Assembly (NCBI GenBank): GCA_963691705.1
Contig: OY829539.1
Span: 44,711,656-44,775,655, forward strand
Direction: 5' to 3'
Source of the DNA: Viola odorata
Taxonomy: Eukaryota; Streptophyta; Magnoliopsida; Malpighiales; Violaceae
DNA length: 64,000 bases
In this document: positions 1-12,226 of the stretch, in pieces
Position numbering within the stretch: the stretch's first letter is position 1
Layout of the letters: each line of letters begins with the position of its first letter
Made by a program: the position numbers and the translations under genes
The notes under the pieces: model-generated
The model's input: the letters and a program-made list of their open reading frames with translations, nothing else
The model's database searches: none
Told to the model about the DNA's origin: nothing

Positions 1-1371
1 GCAATGCAAGAAGAGATGAGTTCCTTGCATAAGAACCAGACCTATGAGCTTGTTGTTCTACCCAATGGCAAGAAGACCTTGAAAAATAAATGGGTACACA
101 AGCTAAAGAAAGATGGCAACAAAGTCTTGAAGCATAAAGCTCGGTTAGTGGTGAAGGGATTTACGTAGAAGAAAGGGATTGACTTTGATGAGATTTTCTC
201 TCCAGTAGTGAAGAATAGCTCAATTCGAGTAGTTCTAGGTCTAGCAGCCAATATGGACCTAGAGGTTGAGCAACTAGATGTGAAGACTACATTCCTCCAT
301 GTGAAGGGAAATGAGCACTTGGTTTGCAAATTGTAGAAAAGTTTGTATGGGCTGAAACAGGCTCCAAGACAGTGGTATAAGAAGTTTGATTCATTTATGG
401 TAGATAATAATTATACCAGAATGAATGCAGACTCGTGTGTTTATCACAAGACTTTCTCTGGAGGTGACTTCATCATCTTGTTGTTGTACGTGGATGACAT
501 GTTGATTGTTGGACAAAATATTTAAGCTACCAATAAGTTGAAAAAGGATTTGTCTAAATCTTTTGACATGAAGGATCTAGAACCAACCGATCAAATTTTG
601 GGCATGAAGATTATTCGTGATAGGCAAAGAAAGAAAATTTAGCTGTCACGGGAGAAATATATCTAATGAATCCTGGAGAAATTCAACATGAAAAATGCCA
701 AGCCAGTTACTACACCTCTTGCTGGTCATTTCAAACTCAGTAAGAGATTATGTCCATCCACCGAGGAGGAGAAATCAGAAATGGAATTAATTCCATAGTC
801 ATCAGTTGTTGGGAGTCTAATGTATGTTATGGTGTGCACAAGACCGAATTTGGCTCATACGGTTGGAGTTGTGAGCAGGTTTCTATCCAATCCTGGAAAG
901 GAACATTGGAAAGCGGTTCAGTGTATTTTCAGATACCTAAGAGGGAGTTTAAAAATGTGCTTGTGTTACGAGGGAGCTAACCCTGTTCGTGTAGGATATA
1001 CCGACGTGGACATGGCTGGTGATGTTGACAATAGAAAGTCAATGTCAGGATACTTGTTTACTTTTGTAGGGGGAGCTGTGTCATGGCAATCTCGACTGTA
1101 AAAATATGTTGCTTTGTCCACGATAGAGGCAGAGTATATAGCCGCAGCGAAAGCTGGAAAAGAAATGATATGGTTTCAGCGGTTCCTTCAAGAATTAAAA
1201 CTCAATCAGAATGAGTATGTGATCTACTGTGATAGTCAAAGTGCAATTGACTTGAGCAAGAATTCCATGTACCACAGTAGAACAAAGCACATTGATTTGA
1301 GGTATCACTTGATAAAAGATGTCGTTGATCAGAAATATTTTGAGATAAAGAAAATCCACACCGATGATTGA
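1..1371 (+). pseudogene. Ty1/Copia pol remnant (reverse transcriptase to RNase H)
   Basis: Translated pieces match the C-terminal half of a Copia polyprotein. The reverse transcriptase part shows YGLKQAPRQWYKKFD near 345-395 and the catalytic YVDDML near 487. The RNase H part shows STIEAEYIAAA near 1117 and HSRTKHIDLRYH near 1283. The left part continues beyond the window. Many in-frame stops (for example near 166, 334, 523, 642 and 1100) break the frame, so it cannot encode a working polyprotein. It stops abruptly after the IHTDD segment, short of the usual C-terminus, and no flanking LTR can be recognised. It is an old, truncated insertion. Confidence 0.9.
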
Positions 1372-1439
1372 TCATTATTTTCTCATATTTTTACTATCTA
1401 AATTCTAGTAAATTGGATAGTAAATCTATTGATTTCCAT

Positions 1440-2837
1440 TAGTTCTCCCCATTTTTATAGGAATCGCTTGGAGGCAAAAAAAATGGAGAAAAGATATCTC
1501 TAGAGCGAAAATCAGACAAACGAGCAATCTTAGCTAAGGTAGTGGCTAAGATTGACGAGAGCGCCAAAGACAAAAGTGATGTGCTAGGAGTCACGGGATT
1601 TTGAGCTAAAAGAGTGGATTTGAAAGCTGGAGACAGTAAAGAAGATGAGTCATGATTCAAGATTTCATCCTTTAAGGGATTATCCTCTATTTGAACAAAC
1701 AAATCAAATATTTGTTTGTTTTGATATTTGAATAATTTAAATTTGTAATAATTAGAATTTTGAATGAGTTAGAGTTGGAGTAGGACGACTTGGCAGTATA
1801 TTTATTAGTTGCAAGTCTCTAACTCTGGACATCATCTCTTTCCTGGGTTCAAAACGCTTTGCTCTGCAACTATTCCAATTCGGAAAATTGCAGATTTAAT
1901 TTCAGTTTTATGTTCTACAATTATTTATCTTCTTCCATGATTATGCCCCGTAGCTAAACCCCCAATTCTTGGTAAGGGTTGAGTGAGTGTTCTTATGTAT
2001 TCATGAGACCAAATCGACCTTAACAACCTCTCCATTGTAATCAATCCAAGCTCTAGTTCAACAAACCGGTCTCCATTAGAGTCAAGACTTGGCCACTCTT
2101 AGGTTTCTATGAGAGATTTGTAGCCGGTCACGAAGGGGACGAGTTGAAACCGGAGTGACGCAAGTAGGCAGCTAGCTTCGCTGAGGCTAGTGGGTTTGGA
2201 GTGATATAGGCCTAACCAGACTGACAATCTAGGGCTCTGACTGTGGAGTAGCTTGGCCTAGACTCTGTCTTTCCCTGCACCATTGAGAAAGCGCATGCGA
2301 CTCAAGCCAGTAGCTAATTTGGATAAACCCTTTAACCAGCAAGGTGTCTGTTGGCTAGGATCACTAGGAGAGGGAGTTCCCACCGAGTGATTTCAAGAGG
2401 AGGAAAGTAGGATTGGAAAGGAGTACCTCCCAATCTATAGCAGCGTTATAAAGGAGGAGGCGAATACCTATGAGTCGATGATTGGATTATAAGAACCATG
2501 CTCACGATCTCACCCTTACCAGGAGTTTCCCATTATCAGTTTACAACCAATCTTAACCACCAATCTTAGCCAAGATTCATTCTTACCTAAGATTATCTTT
2601 TTCAATTATTTTTCTCTTGTTTCTTTTAATTGCTTTGTTTATCTTAACTGCAGAACAAAACCACTCAACTCTAGTGACGAGGAAGTCGAGCCAGAACTAC
2701 AAACTCCCAACAAGGTCTTCGAGGACGAACCTCTTACCATGATCTACAAGTCCTTTGTGGACAGTGCTAAGTTGTATCCCTTACCCCGTTTTATATCTCT
2801 TTATACAACTAAATTTGATGCCCTCGACAAGCAATCA
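1440..2837 (+). repeat. Probable LTR of an Athila-like element (start unresolved)
   Basis: The sequence ends with CA at 2836-2837, followed by a five-base spacer and a tRNA-Asp-type primer-binding site. This spacing matches the Athila element at 47.5 kb, whose LTR is also followed by AATTT and TGGCGCC. Roughly 60 bp near its end (2717-2777) recur imperfectly at 3308-3370, as expected for a second LTR remnant. The left border is not visible, so the start given is only an estimate. No coding potential is supported. Confidence 0.4.
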
Positions 2838-2842
2838 AATTT

Positions 2843-2860
2843 TGGCGCCGTTGCTGGGGA
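2843..2860 (+). other. Primer-binding site, tRNA-Asp type
   Basis: TGGCGCCGTTGCTGGGGA is complementary, with one mismatch, to the 3' end of plant tRNA-Asp (CCCCGGCAACGGCGCCA). This primer is typical of Athila and Tat Ty3/Gypsy elements. It fixes the orientation (+) of the decayed element and marks the end of its 5' LTR. Confidence 0.85.
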
Positions 2861-3307
2861 ACTAACAGTGTTTTGTAGTTTTGTTTTTATTTTTATTTTT
2901 GCAGTTGGTTCACGGAAAAATTTTAGCTAGACAACGATCTTGGCTAAGACAGTAGGCCAAACAGAAAAATCATGCTCCATAATTCTATCCCTCCTAATTT
3001 GAATGCATTTAATGTTGAGCATAAATTATTTGAAATATCTAACATGCTTCAAAATCTCTCTGCAAAGTACAACCAGGGACAACAAAAATTCCACCCCCTT
3101 TTCCACCCAAATCTGAGATGGAGGCAAGATCCACCACCACAACCAAGCCTGACATTCCAGCAGTACCAACAGCCTCAACAAACCCCCATAAACTCCCAAT
3201 ATTTTGTAGCAAGAGCCCCCTAAAATCAAGCCCATGTGCCTCAGTTTCCACATGCCCCTCAACCTCTAAAAATTACTAGTATAAGTCACCCAAAAACCAC
3301 ACACCCA
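2861..3307 (+). pseudogene. Leader and gag remnant of the Athila-like element
   Basis: The stretch after the primer-binding site holds one short proline/glutamine-rich reading frame at 2972-3223, with runs such as QQYQQPQQTP. Such sequence occurs in the linker part of Athila-type gag proteins. No capsid core, zinc knuckle or pol domain follows, because an LTR-like fragment begins at 3308. The element has lost almost all of its interior. The gag assignment is an inference from position and composition. Confidence 0.45.
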
Positions 3308-3372
3308 AAGAATCTTTGAGGACGATCCTCTTATCATCATTTGTAAGCCCTTTGTGGGTTGTGTTAAGTTCT
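3308..3372 (+). repeat. Second partial LTR copy of the Athila-like element
   Basis: This segment aligns with 2717-2777: both carry GAGGACGA, then CCTCTTA, CAAGTCCTTTGTGG-like and TAAGTT-like blocks. It is a direct repeat and probably a fragment of the 3' LTR left after large deletions. Confidence 0.5.
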
Positions 3373-3410
3373 AATTTACTCTTAGTTTTTACGCTCTCAG
3401 CATGCGATCA

Positions 3411-3526
3411 ATGGGGGTAATTAAACAAAGATGTACAAGTCTAGGGGGTCATGAAATAAAAAAATAGTCTAGGGGGTGATTAACTAAAACATTAAAATTC
3501 AAGTTTTTTTTTAGCTTTTACTCATT
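3411..3526. repeat. Half copy of the 4.2-kb foldback repeat
   Basis: It matches the right arm of the inverted repeat at 4161-4682. It starts at GGGGGTAATTAAAC, passes through TAGTCTAGGGGGTGATTAA and ends with AGCTTTTACTC. Only one arm is present, so it is a truncated family member. Confidence 0.6.
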
Positions 3527-4160
3527 TTAAAAGTGTTTTTTATACTAATTTGGAAGAAAAAAAATTGTGGATTTTTGAAATAAATTTGCAAAACATTAGA
3601 CACGTGGATTTATACTAATTTAGCCAATAAATCTTTTCATTGTCCAATTTATTTATCTTAATAATAAACCCAACATTTTTAACAAAAATAAAATTACATA
3701 ATTGACACTAATAAAAATAAATGATTTTTTTAATAATCATCACCGGTTCTTTGATCGCTAGATGAGTTTATATTTTGTGGACCAATATATGTAAAAAAAA
3801 TGTAAATCTATTTAGACTTTCAAGAAACGCGTTAGTTAGCATTAGCAAGGACATTTTCCTAATCTACAATATTAATGAGTGAATATTTCTCCATAATTCT
3901 TTTTTCTTTTTTTTTTCAAACAATAAACAAATTTATACTAAAAGATAAATATAATATTACTAGATAAAATTATGTATTTCCTTGTATAACCAAAAATAAG
4001 AAAAAATAATCGTGAAGAAAATGCTTAATTAATCTCACCTACTATTTAACACAAATATAAGTATAGCTACGTGATATATATAGCTATATTTAACATATAT
4101 ATATATATAGAGAGAGAGAGAGAAGAAACATGACAAAATATGTACACGTATCTATAAACG
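3527..4160. other. AT-rich spacer with a (TA)n(GA)n microsatellite
   Basis: No open reading frame or homology is seen. A short microsatellite of TA then GA dinucleotides lies at about 4097-4123. The rest is AT-rich single-copy-looking sequence. Confidence 0.6.
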
Positions 4161-4682
4161 TGTAAAAGCTATAAAAAAAACCTTTGTATTTTAATATTTT
4201 AATTAATCACCTCCTAGACTATTTGTTTGTTCAATGACCTCCCTAGACTTGTATATTTTTGTTTAATTACCCCCACCGTTAAAGATAGCTTACGTGTCAT
4301 GAACTCCGTTAAAAAAATCGCCACGTGGCGATTTTTTTAACGGAGTTCACATGGCGATTTTTTTAACGGAGTTCATGATATGTAAGTTATATTTAACAAT
4401 GAGGGGTAATTAAATAAAAATATACAAATTAAATCCACGTAAGTTATCTTTAACAATGAGGGGTAATTAAATAAAAATATACAAATTTAGGGAGGTCATT
4501 AAACAAATAAATAGTCTTAGCGATTTTTTTTAACAGAGTTCATGACACGTAAATTATCTTTAACAGTGAGGGGTAATTAAACAAAAATATACAAATTTAG
4601 GGAGGTTATTAAATAAATAAATAGTCCAAGGAATAATTAATTAAAATATTAAAATTTAAGGATTTTTTTTTACTTTTACTCC
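4161..4682. mobile_element. Foldback (long inverted repeat) MITE-like element
   Basis: The left arm (from GTAAAAGCTATAAAAAAAAC at about 4162) is the imperfect reverse complement of the right arm (ending near 4682). The arms share TAATTAATCACCTCCTAGA-like, GACCTCCCTAGACTTGTATA-like and GTTTAATTACCCC-like blocks. The centre (4300-4380) contains tandem CGATTTTTTTAACGGAGTT units. The right arm is partly triplicated: the block AACAATGAGGGGTAATTAAA recurs at about 4396, 4451 and 4560. There are no open reading frames. It lies about 250 bp upstream of the stress-protein start codon, so it may sit in the promoter region. The superfamily is not resolved because no clear target-site duplication was found. 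Confidence 0.7.
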
Positions 4683-4932
4683 TTATGAAAAAGACAATTG
4701 ATAGAGGCCAAGTCTAAAAGAATTGATGGATTGTCATTTTGTTCAATTGGGAGAAGCACAAAAGTCAAAGTACAAGAAAGTAAGGAACCTTTATTATGGA
4801 TTTTCTTGCATTAATTAAAAGGATGGAAAATAATAAAATTATTAGTCCCATATGACATGTACGAATATAGTATATGATCATGTAGCTGTATGATATGGGC
4901 ATTGGGCAGGAAGGTAGGAAGAAGAGAGAGAA

Positions 4933-6878
4933 ATGGCAGTGGTAGAAGAAGAAGAAGAACAAGAAGGAACAAGTAGCGGTGGTGCATCTAATAATAAGAA
5001 GAAGAAATCATATGTGAGTGAGATTGTTGAGGAAGAGAATTGTAATGATCTGTTTGAGATGAGCAATATCAGGGAAGAAGAAGGTGAGAATGGGATGACC
5101 AGTAGCTTGTTCTCCTTTGATGTTGATGGCAATTATGATAATATCTATGTTTGTGTTGGGAAGAGCCAGTCTAGTGTGGATGCACTCTCTTGGGCATTGA
5201 AGAATTGTGTCACCAATGAAGAATCCACCACCATTTATCTCATTCATGTCTTCCCTCAATTACACCACATCCCCTCTCCATGTAAGTACCCTCTAACTAG
5301 TTACTCCTATTCTCTTTTCTTCTACACCTTCCTCTCTTTTTTCAATTGTGAAATTAGATGTGGTATTTCATGTTTGAGCACTAAGAAACTATCTGTTAGG
5401 AATATTTTACATTTTTAATGGGTTAATTCGATACGAATAAAATTACGTAATCAAGTTGATTCGGAATTACTTATGGTTCTGAACAAAAACAATTTTTGAA
5501 ATGGGGAAAATAAATGGTCACTAGCATATACTTGGTGAGGTATCTTATTTGGTCAAAGGATCTCTAAATCAACAATTGTTTTTATTTGACAACTTGGTTT
5601 TGGGCCATTTGAAGAGTATTCAATGGCCTACCAAAGCTAGATTCTTTTTTCAGGTAAGTTTCCCAAGTTTCCCATCCCACGAGAGTCATGACCTGCAGGA
5701 TAAATTTTTTGGATACAAGTTTGTGGTGGCACAAATTGTTTGATGTAGTAGATCAACATTGAACATGGGTGGCAGCGTAACCCATTTTCCATTCTTAAAA
5801 TCCTGAAATCTTTATCATTTGATAGCATCAATGTCGTTTGTCTTTAAGAGTGTTTATCTTCAACTTAGGTTTGCGGGGAGAATTTCCTCTTAGAATTTTA
5901 TCATACTCAAGTAGAATTGATTTTATGTCGAAAGAGGATAGAGGACACTCGCCGTTTGACTTGAAAGATCACACATTCAGTTACTCTCTTGATGTGGATT
6001 AATTTGTAATGGTTTTGATAGTGGGTATACTGCCAAAGAGTCAAGTGAACCCAGAACAGGTGGAGAGTTACATGGCCCAAGAGAGAGGGAAGAGGAGAGA
6101 ACTCCTTCAGAAGTTTATCTACATGTGCTCTACCTCAAAGGTACTTTAAAAAATAAAAATAAATAAAAAATCATAATCAATATACTTGTGGATTTTTTCT
6201 CCCTTCTTGGATGACACTAAATAGAAAAAACAAAAAATTATATTTGTGAAATTTTCCCAAAAAAACCAAGGTGAAACTCGAATTTAAAATTCTACTTACC
6301 ACAGACAGCACTTGTAGTACAAATGATAAATGAGTGCATCATTTTGTGAATTGTAATGAAGCAGGTAAAAGTGGATACTATCCTTATTGAGAGTGATGAG
6401 GTCTCGAAGGCGATCCTGGACCTCATTCCCATTCTCAACGTGAGAAAGCTAGTGGTTGGAACTAGTAAATCTAGTCTAAGGTACATAAACCAATTAATAA
6501 TTGTTTTGTCTGTAAGATTTTCTCATCGGGTGTCCCTTCAGTCTTTTCTGGGCAGAAAATTACCAACATGGTTTGCTCCACTTGCAAAACTGAAACTCGA
6601 AAGAATCACAACGAATGTTGTTTTCTTTCGATCTTTGTATTAATTCCTTCGATTTTTTTACAAATAGGAGGTCAAAATCCAAGAGATGGAGTGGGATAGC
6701 TGGTGAGATAGTAGAGAATGCACCTGAGTATTGCGATGTTAAGATGATAAGTGATGCAAAAGAAGTTATTGGAGGAAATGACAATGCCAACAACAGCCCT
6801 ATTCCCTTACAGCAACAGCAATCAAACAACACTGATTCCTTTGTGTGCATGTGCTTCAAATCTCCCAAGGTCATGTAA
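4933..6878 (+). CDS. Universal stress protein (USP) family protein, 4 exons
   Basis: Exons 4933-5281, 6022-6140, 6365-6480 and 6668-6878 all have GT-AG introns and join in frame to 264 codons. Residues 1-70 are an acidic, low-complexity extension (VEEEEEQE, then NNKKKK). The USP fold starts at about residue 70 with NIYVCVGKSQSSVDALSWAL. It continues with GILPKSQVNPEQVESYMAQE and the alpha/beta core VKVDTILIESDEVSKAILDL. The nucleotide-pocket region reads KLVVGTSKSSLRR, which resembles the USP domain of plant USP/U-box kinases rather than the bacterial GxxGx9GS form. No kinase or U-box follows, so this is a stand-alone plant USP, probably soluble and stress-related. The start codon is the first in-frame ATG of exon 1. 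A foldback repeat lies just upstream. Confidence 0.88.
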
Positions 6879-7250
6879 CTTTCATCGCATCGATATAAGC
6901 ACAGCCAGACTGGACCGTACCAAACCATACTGGAAGGATACCTATCCTCTGCTGGTTATATCCAAGCTTCTGTTTTCACTCTTTTGAATCTAAACCATGT
7001 CAGCATTGTCTTAACTAAATAATATAGCATCTGTGTTTCTTTGTGGCATTTGAAACAAAAAACAAACAAGCCAAAGCAACAATTGAAATACAGATTTAAT
7101 AGCCAACAACAAACAAACATACATTTCTTATCATCTGTCAATAAAAGTTTAAAAAAGAAACATAAAAAACTTTTTTGCTCATCGCCAACAATGCTCGAGA
7201 TGTTCCTTCCCCTTAAATAGAAACAATTTGCAAACTGTAATCAATACCAT
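6879..7250. other. Convergent 3' spacer between USP and kinase genes
   Basis: The two genes point towards each other across about 370 bp. No further gene is seen. The region should contain both 3' UTRs, but no unambiguous canonical AATAAA signal was assigned for either gene. Confidence 0.5.
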
Positions 7251-10200
7251 TTAAAAGAAATCAAACTCCAGATAATTATCAGAACCTTTTTTACCAGTAA
7301 CAGCTACAGCAGGTGCTGCCTTTTCACTTGTTGATGCTGGGGCAGGTATTCGTTCGATCTCGACTGGCTTTGGAACCTCTGGAGGAGTAGCACACCGTAT
7401 CAGTGCCCAATTTACACCTTCGAAAAACGGGTGTTGCTTTACTTCAGTTGCACCTCGCTTATATGCTAATCTATGCTGCGGTTCCTTTACAAGTAAGCCC
7501 CTAATAAGATCCCTTGCCGCAAAACTGACAGCAGGTGATTCAGGGAACCGAAGGGGCTGGCCGACAACGTTAAATAATGTGGCTCGATTTCCAGATCCCT
7601 TAAAAGGGGTTTTACCAAACAAGAGCTCGTATAGAAAGATCCCAAAAGTCCACCAATCAACAGCACTGCCATGACCTTCACCTTTAATGATCTCAGGCGC
7701 CAAATATTCATGGGTCCCGACAAATGACATAGACCTGGCTTCAGTTGGCTCTGCTACGAGCTCTGGTAGTGGGCTGACTTGATTTCCTATTTCAGTTTTA
7801 GCTTTCCTGTCCTTCTTGGACTTGCTAGAAAAGAAGCGAGGTGAGAAGCAAGTTGTAGGAGCAACGCAGGATGGCTGGATACATGAAGGCCCAATACAGG
7901 CAGGCTGAACACAGTACGCGGGGTTTTTGCGTAATGGGTCGGACTCAAGAGATGAAGTTTTGACAAGAGTTGGGCTAACAGCACAACGAAGGGAAAGATC
8001 AAAGTCTGAAAGCATGATATGCCCGTCTTCCCTCACAAGGACATTTTCTGGCTTAAGATCACGGTAAATAATCCCAAGCATGTGCAGGTATTCCAAAGCT
8101 AGAAGGACCTCTGCCACATAAAACCTGCAAGTAAAAAAGACAAAAGTCAGTTACTATGAAGCATTCCTGCATTTACTAACAAAGAAAGGTAACAAATTCT
8201 AAAACAAGAAATTTATGGAGAATGAGATTGAGAAATTCATCGGAGCAATTTCTTATTGGTCAGTATATTTATTTCAGTCAGCCTTCATACTAAAATCCTT
8301 CCCAAAACCATTTGCCGTTCCACGTGACTGAATTGACAATTCATAAAACAAACTCGAGTGAAATTCCAAATAATCAAAACTCAAGGAGATGGATTTAGAA
8401 GTAACTAGAACTTAAGTCTAGATAAAATTGACAAAGATTGTAACTTAATGAAATATTTGAAATGAAAACCATTTTCAAAGTAAATGAACAGCCCCATAAG
8501 AAAGTAGTACTGAATCCTTAGGAAACAGTTGACAACACAGAATTAACTTCAAAGAAGGGTCTATTGGACTAAAGTAGAAAACACAATGTGCATAGACATC
8601 CATTACCCTATATGCACAAGTTACCGATGTAATATATCAGACAGAACTCAGTAGACAAATCGAATAACTAAACTCTGAATGCTTCAATTTACAAAAGTTT
8701 CTGCAATAATATTCTTTCCTGAAGGCAGATGACAACTTCAACAATCAACAACCGCAGAGGTAGGACAGAATCAAATAATCCAAAGAACAAATAGCACTTG
8801 GCATAATCTAAGATAGATTGACTTGGCACTTTATTCAACACTTTACATGATTAATTAATTAATTTGATTTGTCTGAAAAAATGCACAATAATTGAATTTA
8901 TTCAATTGCAAAATATTTTTTATTCACGCATCAACATTCACAAATTAAAAGATATAAAGTGACATATTCCATAAGTTATTCCAGTTCAGCTTATAACCTG
9001 GGCAGAGGTAAGCCTTAGTAGATCAGTCAATGAGAAAGAATAAATAACACACATGTAATAGAGTTCTGAAATCCTCCAAGACACTAAGGTGAATATAACA
9101 AGTCATGCCCATTGTCCATCCTGGACTTCAGAAAAATTAAGATGGTCTATGGCATATCTCCAGAACTGCGGTGGATACATCTTGATGCAAGACCCCCACC
9201 CCAGTGAGTACCATATGAAGCATCCACTTGTTAATAAGGTCAATCCAGAGAATTGGCACACCTGACTTATAAAAGCTCCAAATCATTGTACTCCAAAAAG
9301 CAATTAATTTTGCTCTTGAATTTATTTTCCAGGCAAATTTAAATGCTAGAACAAATTTACGAGGTGGACGATCAAGGAGAGTAAAAATTTATAGGGATAG
9401 CCCTTTCAAATTTATGAATGTTCATCAAAAGGTAGGTCAAGCTAACTTCCTATCTGGGTGCACAAAAATACTTAAGAGTGACAATAGTAAACAATCGTAT
9501 AGAATGAGAATAACTAGCATGTGAAACGATCATCTTACTTCACTGCCTGCTCAGGAAAATACTTCCCTGGTTGCCTTTGCCTGAGCGAGTGCAAATCTCC
9601 CCCAGGGCAGAACTCCATTACCAAACACGAGAACTTATCTGTCTCAAAGTGTGTATACAATGTTGGGAGGAAGGGATGGTCCAGAGATTGTAGTATTTCT
9701 CTCTCTGTTTGAGCACGAAGCAGCTTCTTACGACTAGCAAGAGATCCTTTGTCCATAACCTTCATCGCAAAATAACACTTGGTTCCACTCAACTCTGAAA
9801 GATAGACACTCCCAATGTCCCCGCAACCCAACCTCTTCAGCAACCTAAAATGACTCAGACCCAAAAGGCCATCACGTGATCTAACAACTTGGATGGCTTC
9901 CCATCTTGAGTCATTGGATTTATGAGGTTTGCTGATACTGCTACTAAAGCTGCTACATGTGCTCTCATCACTCACATCACTGCTAGTGCTTCCCCTACAC
10001 AGGCTACTCTTGCCACTTTCAACATAATCAATACGATCACTAATCTTAGTACTTCCACTAGTTTTTGCATGACTGCTGGCACCATCACTAACTTTTCCAG
10101 AAACTGGACTGGTTTTAACACTACCGTATTCTGTTATTTTCTTTTCTTGATCAACCAAAACATCTTGTGAGCTTCTAGTCTCACTAATAGAAGAATCCAC

Positions 10201-10500
10201 TCCAGTTGATGGTTGTTCAGGAGTAGGTAAGCAAGGATTAGATTCCAATTTATTATTTGCAGAATCAGTAGCAACTTTTTTATTGGAATTCGGTAGCTTT
10301 TTAATTTCAGAAGCTTCTAAAACCACCTGCTTTGCTGTACTTCCCACTGATTTTGTTACCTGCTCATCATTTGTTAGTGCAGGTTTGCTTGTTTTGAAAT
10401 CAGGCAAAGGTCTCAGATCGTTTGCCTCCCCCTTACAAAAAGATATAGTTTTCTGGTGTTGTTTTGGGGAAACTTTCATACCAGCTTTTGAAGCCATCAT
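7251..10500 (-). CDS. AGCVIII serine/threonine protein kinase (D6PK/PK5-like), 2 exons
   Basis: Exon 1 (10500-9539) and exon 2 (8124-7251) join across a 1.4-kb GT-AG intron to give 611 residues. Residues 1-200 are serine-rich and probably disordered. The kinase domain starts near 218 with [17 protein letters not shown], then the lysine in FAMK (247), the catalytic loop YRDLKPEN (Asp343) and DFD in place of DFG (361-363), the hallmark of plant AGCVIII kinases. An insertion of about 85 residues rich in Cys/Pro separates DFD from GTHEYLAPE; in this family it directs membrane or nuclear localisation. The C-terminus ends in FDFF, a PDK1-docking (PIF-like) motif. Family members D6PK, KIPK and PK5 act at the plasma membrane in polar auxin transport, so an auxin-related role is inferred. 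All key residues are present and the gene looks intact. Confidence 0.92.
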
Positions 10501-11690
10501 AAAACAGTTGCAAACTACATCAGATTGAATGAATCCACTACTTAGTACTCACTACCCACCAGTCGGTGTATATGTTCCCCGGGCAGCCCCAAGTACAGTT
10601 TCACTCTGGTTCTGCAAACAATAACAATTAATATGTTAAAGACCACCCCGTTGTTAGCTAAGAAACAAAAGAATATGATATAAGAAATTGCAACCCACCT
10701 AAAGCAGAAAAAATAAAAAGAAAGCATTTGCTGATACCAAAAAAAAGAGAGAGAATTTTGTTAGAAATCTATTGTAAATCAGTAAAAGACCAAAGATGAA
10801 TCTCTAAAGAATGAGAGGCACCATTCAAGTGACATTGAAGCGATACTATAAACAAGTATAGTTCCATTTGAGCAGCAGCAGATGCCAGATGACAAGGTCA
10901 ATGAAAATCTCAGAAACTTACAAATTCTAGAATCACAACATAACTCCAATATAAGAGGCCATTAGATACTTAGAAGTTAGAACCTTCACTTTACCAAAAC
11001 AAATGCAAGAGCCAAACTTTGAAGAGAAAGCACTAACCGAACTGAGCACCCATTCAAATAAGGAATTTAATATTGACGATAAGAAACAGGAATCAATCAA
11101 GGAGCAGCATCAGAAATGGTTCAAAGCTTAAAAAACAAAAGGTTGTGGAAATAAAGCATCGATATAAGAAGAACATGAAAAACAAAGACCATAAAAAGCA
11201 CGGAGAGCAGAAGTACCACACAGAAAGCAAAGTAAGATTGAATCATGTGAGCAACCAACACAATGCAATTTAGGAAACTATCATAACAAGAAGTAGTGCG
11301 TGTACACAACGATGCAGAAATTGAATAAAAATGAGATCTTGAATAGAAAATCGGAGATTTTGAGGACAACCCACCATAGATCCAAGACGAAGTGGAGACC
11401 CAGATGCGAAAAAGTTAAGAAAAAGAGAACCCATTAACGGGTATAGAAGAAGAAGAAGCGGGGAGTACCTTACTCGAGGGATCAAGGAGGTAGCATAGGA
11501 CGGGTATGGCTAGAAGGGCAAGGCTCCTCTTCGTTCCGGCGACCAGAGGGGGGGGGGAAAAAGAGTTTAGGACACAGGACTGGACCTGAGTGTTTCTGGT
11601 GGACTATTAGGCAGAGAGACAGCAGAGGAGTCAAAGCAAAGCATAAAGCTAAGGGCTTCTTTAATTTTCTTTTCAAAAAAATTTATAAAA
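10501..11690 (-). promoter_or_regulatory. 5' leader of the kinase gene with a likely UTR intron, and promoter
   Basis: Reading the minus strand, a good acceptor (TTGTTTGCAG) lies just above 10614 and a donor (AAGGTACTCC context) lies near 11468. A 5' UTR intron of about 850 bp is therefore likely, with a short first UTR exon above 11470. A TATAAAT motif on the minus strand at about 11682-11688 is a possible core promoter. Short open frames in this stretch show no family similarity. Confidence 0.5.
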
Positions 11691-12226
11691 AAAAAAAAGG
11701 AGAGAGAACATTATTGGTTCAATAATTTTAATTTTCATCCCAGAATAAATAAAGCAGATATTCAGAATCACAGGGGGTAAAAGAGAAAGAAAAAGAAATG
11801 GAAAATTGAAACGAAGTCCCAGAAAAAATACTGAGGAGTTGCTATGCTCGTCATTCATGAATCATCATCATCTTCTTCATGCCATTATCAACTTCACTGC
11901 AAAGAAGTGATGTTATGCAAAAAATAAATAAATAAAAATGAGTCAGCCCATCCATGTCCATGTGGAATATTCGTACAAATGCATGCACGATTTTTATTTT
12001 ATTTTATTTTATTTTGGGTGGATAGGGACTTTCATTTGAAGAATACCTATCACATCTGCATGGCAAAAATGACTAATCTTTGTTTTTGGATTTATTTTAA
12101 TGAGTTTTATTGTGGCTTTAATCAAGTTTGATTTATTTGGACGGGACCCAATGACGAGGGGTCAATAAAAACCAGATTGGATCAGCAACTGAACTGGATC
12201 GATCGGTTTGGTTGTGTTTTTTTTTG
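11691..12226. other. Spacer without recognisable gene
   Basis: AT-rich sequence lying upstream of the kinase gene, with a short ATTTT repeat at about 11994-12014. No coding, RNA or transposon signal was found. Confidence 0.5.

Noticed and set aside
5549..5831. Short frames between USP exons 1 and 2
   Set aside because: They fall in the first intron, show no family match, and the exons on each side join cleanly without them.
7990..8010. DFD instead of DFG as an inactivating kinase mutation
   Set aside because: DFD is the normal signature of plant AGCVIII kinases.
9922..10170. Plus-strand frame of 82 codons
   Set aside because: It lies antisense within kinase exon 1 and has no similarity of its own.
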